This document shows, in pieces, positions 1 to 7,676 of a stretch of 64,000 nucleotides of DNA (position 1 is the first letter of the stretch; the number at the start of each line of letters is the position of its first letter). Position numbers and translations under genes: made by a program. This DNA comes from Brevibacillus choshinensis (GTDB taxonomy: Bacteria; Bacillota; Bacilli; Brevibacillales; Brevibacillaceae), in the NCBI RefSeq assembly GCF_001420695.1, contig NZ_LJJB01000010.1:1613114-1677113 (forward strand), given 5' to 3'. Under the pieces are notes generated by a model that was not told the DNA's origin, made no database searches, and saw only the letters and a list, made by a program, of their open reading frames with translations.

Positions 1-2121
1 TTGACCACGTGCCTTTCTTTTCTAACGGTCGTAGACATTTACGAGAATCGCGCGAACCTGCAAGAGGACTACTACTTTGACAGTTACTCGTTTTACAATG
101 AGCTGAATACGGAAGTCGATCTGATCGAGTCCGTTCATGTAGGCTTTGCCGACTATGAAGACAAAAGATCGCTAGAAAAGATCGACAAGCAATCATTAGA
201 TCAGATCAATGAGAACCGCGACCAATCGTTGACCGAAAAAAAGCGAGAGATCGCTGAGCAATATGCCCCTCTCATTCAGGAAGCACAGCGAGCTGGCAAG
301 GCTGAAGAAGTGGCTAGGCTCACGACAGAACAGGAAAGTCAGCTCGCAGAGGAAAACAAACGAATTCAGACAGACTGGCAAAAAAGCCTCGATGAGATGG
401 TCGCCATGAAGGACCAGGAATACGAGGAACGAAAAAACAGCCTGAACTTCCGTAACAGCTCTTTTAAATACTACGTACAGGATGGAAAAAGAAACAAGAT
501 CTACACCAATCTCGAGCAAGAGCCGACTACAGCAGAACTGAAGAATGTCGCTATCTTTTCCTTTCAGTTCCCGCAAAATTCTCATGCGAAATCAAACCTA
601 TTTTCAGGTATGAATCGCTCGTTTCAGCTCAATCAATGGAAGGGCGTCATTTACGTCCCAATAAACCCTGATGGCTACAGTCAAATACACGCAGATGCCA
701 CATACTATAACTCCGTTCGGGAACGTCTCATGCTGGAAAGTGCGCTCTTGGCTGCCACTCTTCTGATTAGCGCCTTCCTTGTGTGGTACACGGTCAAACA
801 CCAGGCAGTGCAGCTCCCTGTTGTCCAAAAGAACTTGGCTATTCTGCGACGTATACCGTTGGACATCCGAATCTTACTGTTGTTCCCGGCTATCATGGTT
901 TACCTGATCACAGCCTTTAACATGAGTTTTTTCGCTTTCCCGATCGGCTTTGAACAGATCTTCACCTTGATTGTCATGCTCCCCTTGACTGCCTTTTTCC
1001 TGCTGTATGCAGTCGAAGGCTGGAACATGTACAACGATTCGGAAGTGTTCCGCCAGCAGTGGCAAAAGAGCTTGTTATCCCGACAACGCTCCCTGTTAAA
1101 AGAGAGCTACTCCAATCGCAGTGTCTTTTTCAAGGTAGCTCTTATCTTCATCCTGACAGTCGGACTGGGGATGAGCGTGGCTCTGGGCTTTATCGCACTG
1201 GTAAGAGGCTCTGGGGAATTCATAATCCTCACGTTTTTGTACTGCATGTTCTACGCGCTATGTGTGCTCCCTTACATTTTCCGACGCATTGGCCTGATAA
1301 ACAGAGTCCTGCTCGGAGCTTCTCAGATGGCTGCGGGAGATCTCCATACGACGATCGTGGAAAAGCCGCGTGGCAAACTTGGAGATCTCGCTCACTCCCT
1401 CAACAACATCAAGCAGGGACTGCAGCGTTCGGTGGAAAGCCAAATGAAAAGCGAACGGCTCAAATCAGAGCTAATTACGAATGTGTCCCATGATTTAAAG
1501 ACGCCGCTCACGTCTATTATCAACTACGTCGATCTACTCAAACGAGAAGACCTGACCCAGGAAGACATCAAAAGCTACGTGGATGTGCTCGAACGGAAAA
1601 CCAATCGTCTGAAGGTCTTGATCGACGACCTGTTCGAAGCAGCTAAAACGGCGAGTGGATCAGTAGAATTGAACATCGAACAAGTCAACGTCTCTGCGTT
1701 GCTCAATCAAGCGATCGCCGAGTTTAGCGACAAGATCGAGGAATCTCCGCTGACCTTCCGCGTGAATATCGAGCAACAAAAAATATATGCGCCCCTCGAC
1801 GGCAAAAAAACATGGCGTGTTTTCGAGAATCTGATTGGGAATGCCTTGAAGTACTCTATGCCACATACGAGAGTCCATATTGACTTGTACGAACAGCTCG
1901 ATGAAGTCATCCTGACAATCAAAAACGTCTCTGCTTACGAAATTGATTTTGCTGCCGATGAACTTTTCGAACGCTTCAAGCGTGGGGATCAATCGCGCAA
2001 TACCGAAGGCTCTGGTCTCGGTCTCGCGATCGCAAAAAGCATCGTCGAGCTACAAGGTGGCAAGCTGCAGATCGATATTGACGGTGATTATTTCAAAGTC
2101 ATTGTCACCTTTCGCCGCTAG
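1..2121 (+). CDS. Sensor histidine kinase, 5'-truncated by the window edge
   Basis: Membrane histidine kinase, probably sensing an envelope signal and phosphorylating a response regulator encoded outside the window. The reading frame is open from base 1 and the visible protein begins at the end of a hydrophobic stretch, so the true start and first membrane helix are probably upstream. Visible order: extracytoplasmic charged, coiled-coil-like region (about residues 55-160); five membrane helices (about 248-428); HAMP-like linker; HisKA box NVSHDLKTP with the phospho-accepting His near residue 497; HATPase with N box FENLIGNALKYS (about 609-620) and G box GSGLGLAIAKS (about 671-681). A strong terminator follows the stop. 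Family is certain; the signal is unknown. Confidence 0.9.
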   Translation: MTTCLSFLTVVDIYENRANLQEDYYFDSYSFYNELNTEVDLIESVHVGFADYEDKRSLEKIDKQSLDQINENRDQSLTEKKREIAEQYAPLIQEAQRAGKAEEVARLTTEQESQLAEENKRIQTDWQKSLDEMVAMKDQEYEERKNSLNFRNSSFKYYVQDGKRNKIYTNLEQEPTTAELKNVAIFSFQFPQNSHAKSNLFSGMNRSFQLNQWKGVIYVPINPDGYSQIHADATYYNSVRERLMLESALLAATLLISAFLVWYTVKHQAVQLPVVQKNLAILRRIPLDIRILLLFPAIMVYLITAFNMSFFAFPIGFEQIFTLIVMLPLTAFFLLYAVEGWNMYNDSEVFRQQWQKSLLSRQRSLLKESYSNRSVFFKVALIFILTVGLGMSVALGFIALVRGSGEFIILTFLYCMFYALCVLPYIFRRIGLINRVLLGASQMAAGDLHTTIVEKPRGKLGDLAHSLNNIKQGLQRSVESQMKSERLKSELITNVSHDLKTPLTSIINYVDLLKREDLTQEDIKSYVDVLERKTNRLKVLIDDLFEAAKTASGSVELNIEQVNVSALLNQAIAEFSDKIEESPLTFRVNIEQQKIYAPLDGKKTWRVFENLIGNALKYSMPHTRVHIDLYEQLDEVILTIKNVSAYEIDFAADELFERFKRGDQSRNTEGSGLGLAIAKSIVELQGGKLQIDIDGDYFKVIVTFRR

Positions 2122-2141
2122 TCCTTCACGTAACAACGAAA

Positions 2142-2180
2142 AGCCAATCACCTCTCTACGGTGATTGGCTTTCTTTCTTT
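2142..2180 (+). terminator. Intrinsic terminator of the sensor kinase gene
   Basis: Perfect 11-bp stem (2142-2152 with 2160-2170), 7-nt loop, followed by TTCTTTCTTT. It lies 20 bases after the kinase stop and separates that gene from the convergent PTS operon. Confidence 0.85.
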
Positions 2181-2205
2181 ATGGCTCCTAGCTGTTCCAT
2201 TTCAG

Positions 2206-2469
2206 TTATACAGAAAAGTCACGTTCAAATAACTTTTGAATACAGGAAGCAGCCTCCTGCTCATCTGATCCGTCCACCTCAAACGTAATTTCATCCCCAG
2301 TTTTCACCCCGAGTGCCATGACGCTGAGGATGCTCTTGCCGTTCGCCTCTTTTCCGTTATAAATCATTTTCACGGACGATTGATGTTGGTTGAGCAAATG
2401 GACTAAAACCGATGCGGGGCGTGCATGGAGGCCGCCATTGACCGTTACTTCCACGTTGATCCGAATCAT
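2206..2469 (-). CDS. HPr-family phosphocarrier protein (operon-encoded paralogue)
   Basis: 87-residue HPr-type phosphocarrier of the sugar phosphotransferase system, which passes phosphate from enzyme I to the IIA subunit. The active-site motif GLHARPAS carries His15. Ser46 in NGKSILSVMALG is the position phosphorylated by HPr kinase in Bacillota, so both the transport and the regulatory residue are present; in Crh proteins residue 15 is Gln, which excludes Crh. It is the last gene of the chitobiose-type PTS operon, with AGGGAGGGAG ahead of its ATG. The housekeeping ptsH normally sits beside ptsI, so this is probably a dedicated second HPr; that is inference. Confidence 0.9.
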   Translation of the reverse strand: MIRINVEVTVNGGLHARPASVLVHLLNQHQSSVKMIYNGKEANGKSILSVMALGVKTGDEITFEVDGSDEQEAASCIQKLFERDFSV

Positions 2470-2488
2470 TGACTCCCTCCCTTCTCAC

Positions 2489-3331
2489 TTATGCATCAAA
2501 AAACTTGCGAGCGACGCTCACGACACCATCCTGATCATTCGTATCGGTAACAAACTGAGCCAACTGTTTGATATCGTCTGGAGCATTCCCCATCGCGACG
2601 CCCATCCCGGCAAAGCGGATCATCTCCGCATCGTTGAAATTATCGCCGACAGCTACAATCTGTTCTGTCGCGATCTTCAATTCCGCGCTGACGATCTCCA
2701 ATCCACTAGCCTTGGACACACCCTCCGGCAAGATCTCCAGGTTGTTCGTCCCTGACGCGGTGACTCGAAATCCCTTTAGCGGTGATTTCAACAGAGCGCT
2801 TTGGGCTGCTGTGAGCCGTTCAGGCTCGCCAGTCACATAAAATTTTGGCGGAGCCACCTTGTTCACCCGCACGTATTCTGCGAGGGAACGCGACGCCTGT
2901 ATTTTCATCGGATACTGCTCTCTCCATAGCTGGCGGATCGTCCAGGCATTGAGTAGAGGAAAAATGTCCTTCCACTTCCAGCTGCGATTGGTTACCGCGT
3001 ACGACTCATGCAATAGCATGATATCCAACTGATGCGCGACCAGTACCTCGGTTATCTGAGCAGCGACTTCATGCGGGATGCGTTTAGCGTACAGCACCCG
3101 GTCCGTACGTGGATCGGCTACAAATGCTCCATCATGCGTAATCAACGGGACCTGCATGTGAAAAAGCTGTGCCAGCGATTTGGCAGAAGGATAGGCTCTA
3201 CCTGTAGCGAGAGTCACATGGATTCCGCGCTCGACCAGCCCTGCGATCACTTGTTGGGTCAGCTTGGAGAGGGTGTGGTTCGACTTCAGCAGCGTTCCAT
3301 CGACGTCTAGCGCGAGCAGCTTGTAGCTCAT
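2489..3331 (-). CDS. Cof-type HAD-IIB family hydrolase
   Basis: 280 residues, the usual length of Cof/YkrA-type sugar-phosphate phosphatases. The HAD nucleophile motif is LALDVDGTLL (D9 and acid/base D11) and the C-terminal Mg-binding motif is VGDNFNDAEMI followed by GVAMGNA. It lies between the phospho-glycosidase and HPr genes in the PTS operon, so it may remove phosphate from a sugar-phosphate intermediate that would otherwise accumulate. No substrate can be read from sequence. Confidence 0.88.
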   Translation of the reverse strand: MSYKLLALDVDGTLLKSNHTLSKLTQQVIAGLVERGIHVTLATGRAYPSAKSLAQLFHMQVPLITHDGAFVADPRTDRVLYAKRIPHEVAAQITEVLVAHQLDIMLLHESYAVTNRSWKWKDIFPLLNAWTIRQLWREQYPMKIQASRSLAEYVRVNKVAPPKFYVTGEPERLTAAQSALLKSPLKGFRVTASGTNNLEILPEGVSKASGLEIVSAELKIATEQIVAVGDNFNDAEMIRFAGMGVAMGNAPDDIKQLAQFVTDTNDQDGVVSVARKFFDA

Positions 3332-3362
3332 GCTACTGCCCTTTCGATGAAGACGCCTCTAC

Positions 3363-4685
3363 TCATGAGACGGGCTTGAAAAACTGGGGCAGATAATCTT
3401 TATGAGCCTCCAGCATTTCGTCCAGGATTTTTTTGGCGATCGCATCGGTGGAGACCAACGGGTTGATGGTCATAGCCAACAGTGCCTGAAGATAGTCTCC
3501 TGTCACTGCTGCCTCTGCTGCCACTCTCTCAAACGACTTGATTTGCTGCACCAATCCTCGCACTGGTACAGGCAAATCTCCGACCGCGAGAGGAATCGGT
3601 CCCTCTCGAGTAATCACGCAGTTTACTTCGACAGCGGAATCATCCGGAATGCTCGCAATCGCTCCGTTGTTGCGCACATTGACCGGCTGAATATCGCGCT
3701 TGTCGTTGTAAATCGAGTAGATCAGGTTGCAGGCTGCCTCGCTGTAATAAGCTCCACCCCTTTTTTCCAGCTGTGGTGGCTTGATAGACAGATCAGGATC
3801 TTTGTACAGCTCAAACAATTCTTCCTCTACTTTTTTCACGACCTCGGCTCGTGTTCCGGTCTTTTGTGCCTCTTCCAGCTCGTGTTCGAGCATCGTACGG
3901 GTCTGGTAGTAATAGCGGTGATACGGGCAAGGTAAGATTCCCAATGCTTTGATAAAATCTTTATCCCAGCCTAAATCCAAGATGTTATTCATCGTGATGC
4001 CGGACTGTTCTCCCGATAGCTTGTCGATCAGCTGCGATGTCACATTTTCACCGTCCACGTAGACACCCAGACCAAAGACCATGTGATTCAGCCCAGCAAA
4101 ATCGATGTGTACCCGTGACTCGTCGACTCCCATAACAGAAGCCACGCCCATCTTCATGCCGATCGGTACGTTGCACAGACCGATGACCTTTTTCCGGTTG
4201 GTATGCCGCAGAACCGCTTCCGTCACCATTCCCGCAGGATTTGTAAAGTTAATTAGCCACGCATCTGGGCATAGCTCCTCCATATCACGGCAGATGTCCA
4301 TGATGACAGGGATCGTGCGCAGACCTTTGAATAAACCACCCGGTCCATTCGTTTCTTGCCCGATGACTCCGTACTTCAACGGGATTTTTTCGTCCTTGAT
4401 CCGCGCATCCAACAAGCCTACGCGAATTTGCGTCGTGACGAAATCAGCCCCCTCCAACGCTTTTCTGCGATCCAGCGTCAGATGAATCTCGATAGGTACT
4501 CCGGCTTTTTCCACCATTCGTTTGGCCAGGGCCCCCACGATTTCCAGCTTCTTTTGTCCTGCCGGAATGTCCACCAGCCATAATTCCCGCACAGGCAGTT
4601 CATAGTACCTCTTGATAAAGCCTTCCACCAATTCAGGTGTATAGCTGGAGCCTCCACCGATCGTCACGATTTTGATTCCACTCAT
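3363..4685 (-). CDS. Family 4 glycoside hydrolase, 6-phospho-beta-glucosidase / diacetylchitobiose-6-phosphate hydrolase
   Basis: 440-residue cytoplasmic GH4 enzyme, which needs NAD+ and a divalent metal and cleaves 6-phosphorylated disaccharides after PTS uptake. The N-terminal Rossmann motif is VTIGGGSSYTPELVEGF. The GH4 motifs GLCNVPIG and GLNHMVFG hold the Cys and His positions typical of metal binding. Its ATG overlaps the IIA stop codon by 4 bases (ATGA), implying translational coupling. Because a ChbG-type deacetylase is in the same operon, a ChbF-like role on deacetylated chitobiose-6-phosphate is more likely than a CelF/LicH role on cellobiose, but sequence alone does not settle it. 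Confidence 0.88.
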   Translation of the reverse strand: MSGIKIVTIGGGSSYTPELVEGFIKRYYELPVRELWLVDIPAGQKKLEIVGALAKRMVEKAGVPIEIHLTLDRRKALEGADFVTTQIRVGLLDARIKDEKIPLKYGVIGQETNGPGGLFKGLRTIPVIMDICRDMEELCPDAWLINFTNPAGMVTEAVLRHTNRKKVIGLCNVPIGMKMGVASVMGVDESRVHIDFAGLNHMVFGLGVYVDGENVTSQLIDKLSGEQSGITMNNILDLGWDKDFIKALGILPCPYHRYYYQTRTMLEHELEEAQKTGTRAEVVKKVEEELFELYKDPDLSIKPPQLEKRGGAYYSEAACNLIYSIYNDKRDIQPVNVRNNGAIASIPDDSAVEVNCVITREGPIPLAVGDLPVPVRGLVQQIKSFERVAAEAAVTGDYLQALLAMTINPLVSTDAIAKKILDEMLEAHKDYLPQFFKPVS

Positions 4686-5020
4686 ACTTCCGCCCCCTTG
4701 CTCTCGTGAATATGGCCATACAGCTCGACAAACTCGCTGGCCAAATCCTTGATCGTCATGGCATTCATCAAATGGTCCTGAGCATGAATCAACAACATGC
4801 TGATTTCCGTCTTTTCACCGGACACTTCTTTCTGAATAAAGGCGGTCTGGTTTTGGTGGGCTTTACTCAGCTCTTCCCCTGCTTGTTCCAACGCGTTTTG
4901 TGCCCCAGTCATGTCTTTGTTCTTCGCCAGGGCGATTGCCTCCATCGCCAGACTCCTTGCGTTACCTCCGTGCAGTATCAGCTGAAAGATTACTTCTGTA
5001 TGGTCCACTTCCATCTCCAC
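4682..5020 (-). CDS. PTS lactose/cellobiose-family IIA component
   Basis: Helical IIA protein of the Lac/Chb PTS family, about 110 residues as usual. Family motifs are FQLILHGGNARSLAMEAI near the N-terminus and HAQDHLMNAM, which contains the phosphorylated His. It receives phosphate from HPr and passes it to the IIB cysteine. The start is ambiguous: a GTG abuts the chbG stop at 5020, and an in-frame ATG lies at 5014; the GGTGGAG-like ribosome site overlaps both. The stop overlaps the GH4 start by 4 bases. Confidence 0.9.
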   Translation of the reverse strand: MEMEVDHTEVIFQLILHGGNARSLAMEAIALAKNKDMTGAQNALEQAGEELSKAHQNQTAFIQKEVSGEKTEISMLLIHAQDHLMNAMTIKDLASEFVELYGHIHESKGAEV

Positions 5021-5767
5021 CTATCCGATTTCGTTAAAGGTTACGAGTTGTACCTTCTTGAGCTTGATGTACTTCTTTACCTCTGGTGCGGTCAGGATCT
5101 GAAGTTCTTTGGTGCGGGGGATGGCATAGGAGCTGCCTCTGAGCAGTTCCTCATCAATGTAAGCCGGATGGGTCATCATTTCGGCAGTCGCATGTCCGGA
5201 GAGGCCATCTATGATTCCAATCAAGCCATCGACTGTCAGATCCTCTCCGTAAAAATGGTGCGAAAAGCCTTCGGTGGTATTGACCTGAGGGGTAAGCGAG
5301 CGTTCCGTTTGTTCAAAAGCCCACGGATAACGGACAGGGAGCCCGAAGCGATCAGCCAGACGCAATACGATTGGCAAAATCGTTTCTCGCGCATGTACGT
5401 GATGATGACTGTCAATGTGCGTAGGCTTGCGTCCCGTGCGAAAAAACCGCTCGAGCTGCGCTGTAAACTCTCGCTCCACTTCCTCCGCAGAGGCCTCTGC
5501 AAGATGCGCTTGGCCTCGTCGAAACGACCCGTTCTCATCCGTAAGCGACGGAACGTTCGACTCCAGCGGTGAGCCGCATGTGAGAACCAGATGTACGCCC
5601 ACTCCCAATGTTGGGGTGCTCGCTGCCAAACGAAAAGCATGCTCCACCCCTGGCATGTTCATCATCATCGTAGCGGAAGTAACGATTCCCTCGACATGCG
5701 CTTCTACAATCCCCAAATTGACACCTTTTGAATAGCCAAAATCGTCCGCATTCACAATCAGTTTCAT
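5021..5767 (-). CDS. chbG: ChbG/YdjC-family carbohydrate deacetylase
   Basis: 248 residues, the family length. Metal-binding motifs are VNADDFGYSKGVNLGI (residues 4-19) and HIDSHHHVHARETILP. In E. coli, ChbG removes one acetyl group from phosphorylated diacetylchitobiose, making it an inducer and a substrate for ChbF. Its position between IIC and IIA of a Lac-family PTS and beside a GH4 hydrolase repeats the chb gene set, and it is the main reason to read this operon as chitobiose-directed. The exact substrate is inferred. Confidence 0.87.
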   Translation of the reverse strand: MKLIVNADDFGYSKGVNLGIVEAHVEGIVTSATMMMNMPGVEHAFRLAASTPTLGVGVHLVLTCGSPLESNVPSLTDENGSFRRGQAHLAEASAEEVEREFTAQLERFFRTGRKPTHIDSHHHVHARETILPIVLRLADRFGLPVRYPWAFEQTERSLTPQVNTTEGFSHHFYGEDLTVDGLIGIIDGLSGHATAEMMTHPAYIDEELLRGSSYAIPRTKELQILTAPEVKKYIKLKKVQLVTFNEIG

Positions 5768-5791
5768 GGCAGATCCTTTCTCCTGACTGAT

Positions 5792-7138
5792 TTACAGAGG
5801 AACGGAGGCATTGCTCGAGTTCGATTCGGCTTGTTCCTCAGCCAGCTTTTGTTTGTCCCACAGTCTAAAGAATGGGTAGTAGATCAAAAGTGATATGACA
5901 AAGTTGACCAACTGGAGCACACTGCCAGATATTTTTCCGCCTGTCGCTAAATAGCCACTGATGATCGGCGGCGTCGTCCATGGGACTGCGACACCGCTTG
6001 GCCTTGCTACCCATCCCAGTTCCATGGCCAGATAACTGACGATGACGAGCACAATCGGTGCCAAAATGAACGGAATGATCAGCAGCGGGTTCATGACGAT
6101 CGGCATCCCGAACGTCACAGGTTCATTGATGTTAAACAGCCCTGGCCCGATCGACAGCCTGCCGATGTTTTTCATCTGCTCACTGCGGGCACGAAGTATC
6201 ATGAGAACGACCAATGCGAGGGTTGCGCCTGAGCCACCTGCGTAAATCCAGAGATCAAAAAATTGTTTGGTGATGACATTTGGCAATTCACCAGTGGGAT
6301 CGGCCTGAAAGACGGCACGGTTTTGGTCCATGAGCGAGAGCCAAATGGGGTCCATGACTCCACCGACGATGGCCGCTCCGTGCAAGCCCAGCGACCAAAG
6401 CAGCTGCACCATCAGCACTGCGATGATTGCGCCGAACATGCTACTTCCCAGTGCGTTCAGTGGCCCGACCAAGAGATCGGAGACAATGTTGTGGATGCTA
6501 TGAAACGATGTATTTTCAATGAGGATGCGCAGCAGCCATACGACCAGCAGCACGACAGAGGCGGGAATCAACGCCACAAACGAACGGGCTACAGCGGGTG
6601 GCACACCGTCCGGCATCGTAATGACGATTTTCTTTTGGATGATCTTGCGGTAAATTTCAGTGGACAGCAGGGCGAGGATCATAGCGACGAACAAGCCTTT
6701 GCTACCCATCAGCGTCACCGGAATGACGCCGCCCACTTCTACTGCGGTACTCGCTCCCTCAGGCGTGAACATCGTCGTGTAGGGGGTGGCCAGCAAGAAG
6801 GAAGCTACCGAGATCGCCCCGGCAGACAACGGGTCGACCTTATACTTTTCCGCCAACCGATAGGCGACGCCAAAGCTGACGATCAATGCCATGATGTCAA
6901 AGGTGGCATTCACCGGATACAGCAGCTTGGTGAGCCATTTGTCACCGAATATTCCGCTCATAAAATCGCTGTAGCCTGGAATCGGAATGAAGCCGATGAT
7001 GAGAAAAAGAGAACCGATAATCAACAAAGGCATCGTTAAAATAATTCCGTCACGAATCGCCTGCAAGTGCTTTTGTTCCGCAATACGACCAGCCACTGGC
7101 ATGACGCGGTTCTCAAGAAAAGAAATAAATCCCGCCAT
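5792..7138 (-). CDS. PTS cellobiose/chitobiose-type IIC permease
   Basis: Integral membrane sugar-translocating subunit of the Lac/Cel PTS family, about 448 residues, with around ten hydrophobic helices and the typical opening FISFLENRVMPVAGRIAEQKHLQAIRDG. The conserved segment GPGLFNINEPVTFGMPIVMNPLLIIPF holds the Asn-Glu-Pro signature of the substrate site. The ATG at 7138 is chosen over the GTG at 7144 because AGAGGAGG sits 6-7 bases ahead of the ATG. It lies 12 bases after IIB and is cotranscribed with it. Confidence 0.92.
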   Translation of the reverse strand: MAGFISFLENRVMPVAGRIAEQKHLQAIRDGIILTMPLLIIGSLFLIIGFIPIPGYSDFMSGIFGDKWLTKLLYPVNATFDIMALIVSFGVAYRLAEKYKVDPLSAGAISVASFLLATPYTTMFTPEGASTAVEVGGVIPVTLMGSKGLFVAMILALLSTEIYRKIIQKKIVITMPDGVPPAVARSFVALIPASVVLLVVWLLRILIENTSFHSIHNIVSDLLVGPLNALGSSMFGAIIAVLMVQLLWSLGLHGAAIVGGVMDPIWLSLMDQNRAVFQADPTGELPNVITKQFFDLWIYAGGSGATLALVVLMILRARSEQMKNIGRLSIGPGLFNINEPVTFGMPIVMNPLLIIPFILAPIVLVIVSYLAMELGWVARPSGVAVPWTTPPIISGYLATGGKISGSVLQLVNFVISLLIYYPFFRLWDKQKLAEEQAESNSSNASVPL

Positions 7139-7150
7139 ACGCACCCTCCT

Positions 7151-7453
7151 CTATTTTTTTAGACGAAGCGCAAACTCCAGCACATTTTTTCCGTTCAGCG
7201 TACCGTAGTCCGTCGTGCTGATGACATCTACAGGAATTCCTCTTGCCTCCCCCTCCTTTTTCATTTCCTTTAGCTTGTAGCGCACTTGAGGTCCCAAAAG
7301 GAGTACGTCGGCTTGATCGATGTGTCTTTTGACTTCGTCCGCAGATACAGCCCAGATTTTGGAATCCAATCCTTTTTCCTTGGCTGCTTGCTCCATCTTT
7401 TGCACCAACAGACTGGTAGACATCCCTGCATTGCAACACAGCAAAATATTCAA
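7151..7453 (-). CDS. PTS cellobiose/chitobiose-type IIB component
   Basis: Cytoplasmic IIB protein of about 100 residues. The phosphorylation loop is [11 protein letters not shown], with Cys7 the likely phospho-cysteine. The reading frame opens further upstream, but the start is placed at the TTG at 7453: GGGAGGGAG lies 5-6 bases before it, and residues upstream do not resemble the family and would run through the sigma-54 promoter. It is the first gene of the seven-gene PTS operon, and sugar phosphorylation during transport depends on it. Confidence 0.88.
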   Translation of the reverse strand: MNILLCCNAGMSTSLLVQKMEQAAKEKGLDSKIWAVSADEVKRHIDQADVLLLGPQVRYKLKEMKKEGEARGIPVDVISTTDYGTLNGKNVLEFALRLKK

Positions 7454-7494
7454 TTCTACTCCCTCCCTTCGCCTTCGATATGCTGTTACTACAT

Positions 7495-7510
7495 AGCAAG
7501 CCGCGTGCCA
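7495..7510 (-). promoter_or_regulatory. Sigma-54 (-24/-12) promoter of the PTS operon
   Basis: On the minus strand the sequence TGGCACGCGGCTTGCT matches the sigma-54 consensus TGGCACG-N4-TTGCW at every fixed position. It sits about 40 bases ahead of the IIB start, and the divergent activator encoded next door has the GAFTGA-type loop needed to contact sigma-54. Predicted transcription start is near 7484. Confidence 0.9.
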
Positions 7511-7523
7511 AAACACCATTATT

Positions 7524-7537
7524 TGTATGCGCTTACA
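7524..7537 (-). promoter_or_regulatory. cre box (CcpA site) beside the sigma-54 promoter
   Basis: On the minus strand TGTAAGCGCATACA matches the cre consensus TGWAANCGNTNWCA at 13 of 14 positions. It lies 14 bases upstream of the -24 element, where bound CcpA with HPr(Ser-P) could block activator looping. A weaker cre-like sequence starts at 7604. Confidence 0.7.
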
Positions 7538-7570
7538 TACAGATCTGCGTAAATGGACGATTTTCTTCTT

Positions 7571-7585
7571 TCACCTGATCGGTGA
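7571..7585. promoter_or_regulatory. Possible upstream activator sequence (inverted repeat)
   Basis: TCACC-N5-GGTGA is a perfect 5-bp inverted repeat centred about 94 bases upstream of the predicted sigma-54 start, the usual place for a LevR/CelR-type activator site. No known binding consensus was matched, so the assignment rests on position and symmetry. Confidence 0.4.
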
Positions 7586-7640
7586 CTATATCGTGTGTTT
7601 CGATGTAAGCGATTTAGTGTTTTGCTTTTTTCTCCCTAAA

Positions 7641-7676
7641 AACAAAAAATAAAACACTAATCACACTAGTGTTTTA
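7641..7676 (-). terminator. Intrinsic terminator of the activator gene
   Basis: Ten-base perfect inverted repeat TAAAACACTA / TAGTGTTTTA with a 7-nt spacer holding the stop codon, followed on the minus strand by TTTTTTGTTTTT. The AT-rich stem overlaps the end of the activator gene. Confidence 0.7.
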